From Chrysoperla carnea (lineage: Eukaryota; Arthropoda; Insecta; Neuroptera; Chrysopidae): a stretch of DNA of 64,000 nucleotides. Location of the stretch: NCBI RefSeq assembly GCF_905475395.1, contig NC_058337.1:28730983-28794982 (forward strand), given 5' to 3'. The translations under genes were made by a program, and so were the position numbers. Position 1 is the stretch's first letter, and each line of letters begins with the position of its first letter. The notes beneath the pieces were generated by a model. That model was not told the origin of the DNA and searched no databases. It worked only from the letters and a program-made list of their open reading frames with translations. Positions 60,201-64,000 of this stretch are shown in pieces.

Positions 60201-60652
60201 GAAATAAGTCTATAAATGAGTGAAACTTTGTTGTCATTTGCAAATAAATGATTATATTTTGTATAGGCAAAAGCTGCTACACATTTGTATATACATTACC
60301 TATAATAAGCATATCACGTTCATCATTTGGTAAAACTTTTGCAGCTAAAATAGCCGTAATTGTTTGTGACATGTTTAAAAATGCCACTTCTTTGTTTGCA
60401 TGTGACCATGTTATACGTCCCGTAGCCAGAGCTGATCTTCTATGTGGACTATGTATTAAAATCTAAAAAAAATGATTTGTTGCTTTTTTTCTTTTCTTTA
60501 AATTTTTAAGTGATTTATCCAACCTTATCGGAGTTTGTAACGGCTGTTAAACATGGATGTGTGCCATCATATTTGCCAATTGTAACTTTTCCGATTAGAA
60601 TTGTATGATTTAAATCAATTGTAAAAACAGGTCTAATGTTTAGAGACGACAT
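54208..60652 (-). CDS. BBS2: Bardet-Biedl syndrome 2 protein homologue, BBSome subunit
   Basis: A BBSome core subunit, with an N-terminal beta-propeller and C-terminal coiled-coil and platform regions, for membrane-protein traffic in cilia. Twelve exons join in frame to 746 residues (human about 721): 60524-60652, 60300-60462, 58609-58874, 57732-57914, 57249-57471, 56760-56987, 56478-56689, 56110-56371, 55363-55523, 54995-55158, 54776-54924, 54208-54308. All borders are GT/AG. Landmarks are [11 protein letters not shown] near 25-35, LITGWSNGK in exon 5, GVIPANTRL in exon 6, VPPKDVPVD-like YPPKDVPVD in exon 7, [11 protein letters not shown] in exon 8, RAEDARL in exon 10 and KIMRLGDA at the C-terminus. 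The start at 60652 has A at -3; an in-frame ATG at 60676 with poor context would add eight residues. No broken exon is seen. Confidence 0.95.
54354..54692 (-). repeat. Family G repeat, copy G3 (in BBS2 intron 11)
   Basis: Reverse-oriented sibling of G2: TTAAGGCAGTACGAGCGC at one end, GTGCTCATACATCG, ATTAATCGGGCACAAAAGG and TTAATTTCCACCTACTATT towards the other. It fills most of the 467 bp last intron. Confidence 0.8.
55236..55347. repeat. Small perfect inverted repeat in BBS2 intron 9
   Basis: GGTAATTCATTACAAGAA (55236-55253) and its exact inverse (55330-55347), separated by about 76 bases with weak inner pairing (TTTTAAAAGA). It could fold in the pre-mRNA just upstream of the splice donor of exon 9. 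Confidence 0.6.
55954..56065. repeat. Small foldback repeat in BBS2 intron 8
   Basis: CTTGTGGAAATATTTCAGCC and an inverted GTTTGAAATATTTCCACAAG flank about 70 bases. Pairing extends through AAAAGATTTAAAAGG and CTTACTAAT to a ~20-base loop. It lies next to the donor of exon 8. The apparent extension of the exon 8 frame on the minus strand into this repeat is not coding. Confidence 0.65.
57536..57712. repeat. Possible MITE in BBS2 intron 4
   Basis: ATACACGAACGCTAA at the left and, inverted, ATACACGCGAACGTTAA at the right, a terminal match with a 2-base indel. The interior of about 140 bp is AT-rich. The element fills most of the 260 bp intron. Confidence 0.35.
58990..59960. other. BBS2 intron 2 interior, unassigned
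   Basis: The largest BBS2 intron (58875-60299) is richer in GC here than elsewhere in the window. It contains plus-strand frames of 69 codons (59003-59212) and about 74 codons (ending 59947, with [18 protein letters not shown]). Neither matches a family I recognise. AAAGGTTCTTAAACTTA at about 59267-59283 resembles a hAT terminus (GGTTCTCAAACTT type). A transposon relic is the likeliest reading. Confidence 0.3.
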
Positions 60653-60713
60653 TTTATTTAAAATTGTGTTAATCATATAAACATTTGACAAACACAGTAT
60701 ATAATTCAATTGC

Positions 60714-60726
60714 GTATCTTAGCAAC
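60714..60726. promoter_or_regulatory. X-box-like RFX site upstream of BBS2
   Basis: GTATCTTAGCAAC fits the X-box pattern RYYNYY-N-RRNRAC at all but one position. It lies about 62 bases upstream of the BBS2 start codon. X-boxes bound by RFX/DAF-19 factors close to the start are a known hallmark of ciliary genes in nematodes and insects. Position and gene identity support the call. Confidence 0.55.
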
Positions 60727-60807
60727 GCATTCAAACAAAACAAATAACGTTTTTGCAAGCTATCAGATGTTTTTGTGATTAATACCCTTTTACCGGTTAA
60801 TGTTTTT

Positions 60808-60960
60808 TACTTGACCCAATTGCCCAATTTTGCTGATTTACGAACTCAAAATTACTCTAACATATGCAGAACACGCTATAAATTTCCAGCTTACAATCTC
60901 TTTTGAGTTATGATGTCTAGGCATGCAGATGAACAGCTGAAAATGGGGCACATGCCTACT
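60808..60960 (+). mobile_element. Family A fragment, copy A9 (highly diverged)
   Basis: ACTTGACCCAATTGCCCAATTTTGCTGATTTACGAACTC, AACACGCTATAAATTTCCAGC and TTTTGAGTTATGATGTC follow the order of the family A middle part. Many substitutions make it the oldest copy seen. Confidence 0.5.
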
Positions 60961-61563
60961 TACAGAAACATTTTTTTTAAATTTTGCAGAAATCGAATGC
61001 AAAAATCATGTTGATTGCTTGTTTAAAATCTAAACAATCAGATTTAGACGTATATATGTCACCGTAATATTGTAATTTCCGTCAGATTGTAAACTGATTA
61101 TAGTAACAGTTAGAAAAAACTTCTAATTATCTGTTTACGGCTCAGATGATGATCTACAGTGGCTAATACATTCTCACGAGCCATGAGACGACGAATTTTG
61201 GGAATGTGGAGATAACTTATCCATTGTTAAAATGTTGGAAAAACAAAGAATGCGGTTGAAAATATTGACACGAATATCGCCAACAGCTCTCAAATTTGGA
61301 CAAAATTTCAAGGAAGAAAATGAAACATTTGATTTCATTCATAAAAGTTGCCTACACGTTTCAGTTTCAAATAAAGTAAACCCTCTCGAATCTTTTTTAT
61401 CATTTGTTTTATGATGAAACTGTTCGCGTTTTTTAACTTTTTAATCATTGATAAGTCATTTTAATGCATAGAAAAGCATTAAAAAACGTTAATATAGACG
61501 GGCATTTTAATGCATTGACATCCCATATTAAGTTATTAGTGGATTTATTTTCCAAAAAAAATT
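60961..61563. other. No gene seen
   Basis: Spacer between BBS2 and family A copy A8. A 60-codon frame at 61232-61414 has no recognisable motif. Confidence 0.3.
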
Positions 61564-62085
61564 AAACAAGTGAAAATAAACAATTGATTGAGTTAATTGT
61601 TGAAATACCATGTATAGACAGTGTTGATTACACTGTCACATTACACATGCATACATGTCACACATACATTACTGATATTCCCTCACGGGTAAACAGTGAT
61701 ATTTACGAAAAAATTTTCCAAACAAAAGTTGTTTATTTTTTTATAAGGAACATTTTTTTCTTTTTAAACTTTTGTTCTATCTGTAACGGTTTACAAGGTG
61801 GGTCCTACGGATCCAAGACCCAATTGACCTATGTTGCTCATTTATCAACGCGACATCACTTTTTACGCCCTGAGCACGCTATAAAAATTTCAGTTTGATG
61901 TCTTTTTCGTTGTTGAGTTATCGTGTTCACAGACGGACAGACAGAAAACCGGAAGTGTAATAATTAGGTAATTTTATAAACACATACAAAAATTTTGTTC
62001 ATAACATCAATATATTTAAGCGTTAAAAACTTGGGACTAAACTTAGTATAACATGATATATATTACATATATACATGGTATAATA
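61564..62085 (+). mobile_element. Family A interspersed element, copy A8
   Basis: Starts ACAAGTGAAAATAAACAATT, keeps CCCTCACGGGTAAACAGTGA, CCAAGACCCAATTGACC, GACGGACAGACAG and AACTTGGGACTAAAC, and ends ATATATACATGGTATAA. It has a short deletion before CCCTCACGG. The 104-codon frame at 61584-61898 runs through the element and is incidental. Confidence 0.85.
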
Positions 62086-62949
62086 AACAGTCGATTTTTT
62101 TAATCCGTAAACTCGAGAGTTTTAATCCTGAAAAATAAAAGTTTCAAAGAACATTAATATTATAACAAATTTAATTAATGAATTTATCTTATACCAAATA
62201 TACAATTTCGAGCAAGCAATATTTTAAAAATGGAAAATTTTCTTACAGAAAATTTTTTAACTGACTTATAATGCGTACTTTATTATAACTAATACAATAA
62301 ACAGTAATCAGGAAGGGAAATTTTTTAAGTATTTATTAGTATTTTTATAAAAAGTTTTTTTCGCTTGTTGCTGAAGTAGTTAGCAAGAGCCGGAAAGATA
62401 TCTCTTAGAAACACAGAAAACATAAAAATAATTAGAGAAATTCAAAAATTGGAATCGCTATCAATTTCTAAAAATGTTCGGCAATTTTCTAATATTTTTA
62501 GTGTTTTTTTGTTGCCAGAATCGATTTTTAAATTGATGTGGATTCAGTTCTAGGATAGCAATTCAGGAAATTCACACCTAGAAGGAAATTCACACCTCTA
62601 TTGTCTAACAGGTTTTTGATTCACACACTGTAAGACTAGATACAATAATTGATCGAAACAATTTTAATTGAAACCTTTTGAAGAATTTCAATGTTACTAT
62701 TGCTAGCAGTTCCCCATAAATTCACTCAGGTTTAAGAATTGTTTTTATACACTAGCAAGCACTTTATTTATTATCTATTTTATTATATAATTTTAAGTTT
62801 AGTTTGTTTTCCTTAGAGCATATATGTTTGCGCTTTGTAAGCTTTCTAAGTGTATTCCCAAATATATCACTTCATTTGCCTATGGAAAACTGTCATAGTT
62901 TATTTGTTAGATGGGCAGCAAAAAGAAAAAGCCAATGTGGGCCCTTAAC
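62086..62949. other. No gene seen
   Basis: AT-rich spacer downstream of the zinc-finger gene. No polyadenylation signal can be assigned with confidence. Confidence 0.3.
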
Positions 62950-63194
62950 ATATAAGGGCCAACCACGAATACGGGGTTAAATATTTTATGACAAATATCA
63001 CATGCCAACCGTTTTCTCAATTATGAATTTTTGTTTGAAACTTGTTTATGTTTGACTAAACTGCGTCTATTACTAAATGCTTTATAACAAATGCCATATG
63101 AAAACCGTTTTATTCCAGAGTGAATCAGTTTATGTTGAATTAAATCGCCTTTCCGAGTAAATGTTTTACTACAAATATCACATAAAAATGGTTT
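62950..63194 (-). pseudogene. Decayed C2H2 finger relics beyond the zinc-finger stop codon
   Basis: In frame after the stop at 63195-63197 there is one intact finger (C-D-I-C ... H-x-x-x-H, about 63110-63190). A second finger has lost its first Cys (SYGIC) and last His, and a new stop follows at 63021-63023. Further on, in another frame, ACDICHKIF (about 62965-63000) is a third finger relic. These were part of the array before it was shortened. Confidence 0.7.
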
Positions 63195-64000
63195 TTATTT
63201 ATTGTGAATACGTTTATGGATAATTAAATTATATTTAGTAGTCAATGTTTTATTACAAATATCACATTCAAATGATCTTTCTCTATTGTGATGAATACGT
63301 TTATGTTTATCTAATTTACTTTCATTGGTAAATGATTTAGAACAAATATCACAAGAAAATGGTTTTTCTTTATTGTGAATGCGTCTATGTGTAACTAAAT
63401 AACTTTGTGTATTAAATGATTTATTACAAATATCACATGAGAACGGTCTCTCTCCTGTGTGAATCACTTTATGCCTAATCAAATTATTTTTTTGATTAAA
63501 AGCTTTATTACAAACATCACATGAAAATAGTTTTTCTTCATTGTGAGTACGTTTATGTATATTTAAATAACACCGATAGATAAAGGTTTTATTACAAATA
63601 TCGCAAGCAAATGGTTTTTCTTCATTATGAATTCGTTTGTGTTGAGATAAATAGATTTGCCGAGTAAATGTTTTATTACAAATATCACACGAAAATAGTT
63701 TTTCTTTCGTATGAATTCCTTTATGTTTAGCTAAAAGACTTTGTGCGTAAAATATTTTATTACAAATATCACAAGAAAATTGTTTTTCATCCGAGTGACT
63801 ACGTTTATGTGTAAGTAGACTACTTTGATGGTAAAAGGTATTATTACAAACATCACAAGAATACGGTTTTTCCCCAGAGTGAATTCGTTTATGTTTTATT
63901 AAGCTGCTTTCATCATTAAATGTTTTATTGCAAATATCACATGGATATGAAATTTCTCCAGTGTGGACTCGTTTATGTTTTGTTAAACCTTTTTCATCAG
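63195..64000 (-). CDS. C2H2 zinc-finger protein, 3' part (partial, runs off window)
   Basis: A tandem C2H2 array, most likely a nuclear DNA-binding factor. The frame is open from the window edge to TAA at 63195-63197. It holds the end of one finger plus nine complete ones of the form F-x-C-D-I-C-N-K-x-F-x5-L-x2-H-x3-H. Linkers are variants of TGEKP such as NKEKPF, NEEKPF, TKEKLF and SGEKPY. One junction between fingers eight and nine has an extra residue (RIHHNRERSF). There is no Met in the visible frame, so the start and any effector domain (for example ZAD) lie beyond the edge. The array ends with HKRIHNK then stop, where a further linker would be expected. Orthology cannot be decided from fingers alone. 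Confidence 0.88.
   Translation of the reverse strand, partial: DEKGLTKHKRVHTGEISYPCDICNKTFNDESSLIKHKRIHSGEKPYSCDVCNNTFYHQSSLLTHKRSHSDEKQFSCDICNKIFYAQSLLAKHKGIHTKEKLFSCDICNKTFTRQIYLSQHKRIHNEEKPFACDICNKTFIYRCYLNIHKRTHNEEKLFSCDVCNKAFNQKNNLIRHKVIHTGERPFSCDICNKSFNTQSYLVTHRRIHNKEKPFSCDICSKSFTNESKLDKHKRIHHNRERSFECDICNKTLTTKYNLIIHKRIHNK

Noticed and set aside
60653-60709. BBS2 starting further upstream
   Set aside because: The frame is open to 60709 but begins there with TTG. The ATG at 60676 has a poor context and the extra residues have no counterpart in the family. It is kept as an alternative in the gene entry.
61584-61898. 104-codon plus-strand frame
   Set aside because: Runs through family A copy A8; the frame is not kept in other copies.

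Overview
This looks like a window of an insect nuclear genome. It is AT-rich, has spliceosomal introns with GT/AG borders, and carries arthropod-type genes and a very dense load of small transposons. The order cannot be fixed from sequence alone. Clues are a short interstitial TTAGG tract, an intronless slbo-like C/EBP gene and an intact BBS2 gene; as I recall Drosophila has lost BBS2, which argues against a close fly relative.

Layout. (1) 1-6.1 kb: an intronless C/EBP bZIP factor on the minus strand (4597-5832), with a short uORF overlapping its start and an AT-rich 3' flank. (2) About 6-44 kb: a 38 kb stretch in which I find no host gene that I can support. It is filled with interspersed repeats: a recurrent ~550-690 bp element ('family A', nine copies or fragments in the window), foldback/MITE palindromes (several flanked by TA), Helitron-like ends, RTE-like tails, a tRNA-derived SINE, a ~49.5 bp minisatellite, two hAT transposase fossils and one hammerhead-ribozyme-like motif. 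(3) 44.2-53.7 kb: a complete seven-exon fatty acid transport protein gene (FATP/SLC27A) on the plus strand, rebuilt as 653 residues. (4) 54.2-60.7 kb: a complete twelve-exon BBS2 gene on the minus strand, rebuilt as 746 residues and convergent with FATP; the two stop codons are 544 bp apart. An X-box-like RFX site lies about 60 bp upstream of the BBS2 start. (5) 63.0 kb to the edge: the 3' end of a C2H2 zinc-finger gene on the minus strand, nine complete fingers then a stop that looks like a recent G-to-T nonsense change, followed by decaying finger relics.

The host genes do not form a functional cluster. C/EBP is a transcription factor, FATP activates and imports fatty acids, BBS2 is a BBSome subunit of sensory cilia, and the zinc-finger protein is probably a lineage-expanded DNA-binding factor. 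A link from C/EBP to FATP through fat metabolism would be speculation.

The most striking signals are two related minus-strand motifs with a hammerhead-ribozyme core (7.3 kb and 50.3 kb), an 819 bp near-perfect palindrome with TA flanks abutting a second TA-type element (31.2-32.3 kb), upstream ORFs touching or overlapping the starts of C/EBP and FATP, and the nonsense-truncated zinc-finger array. All exon models come from reading splice borders and reading frame by eye; no alignment or folding program was run.
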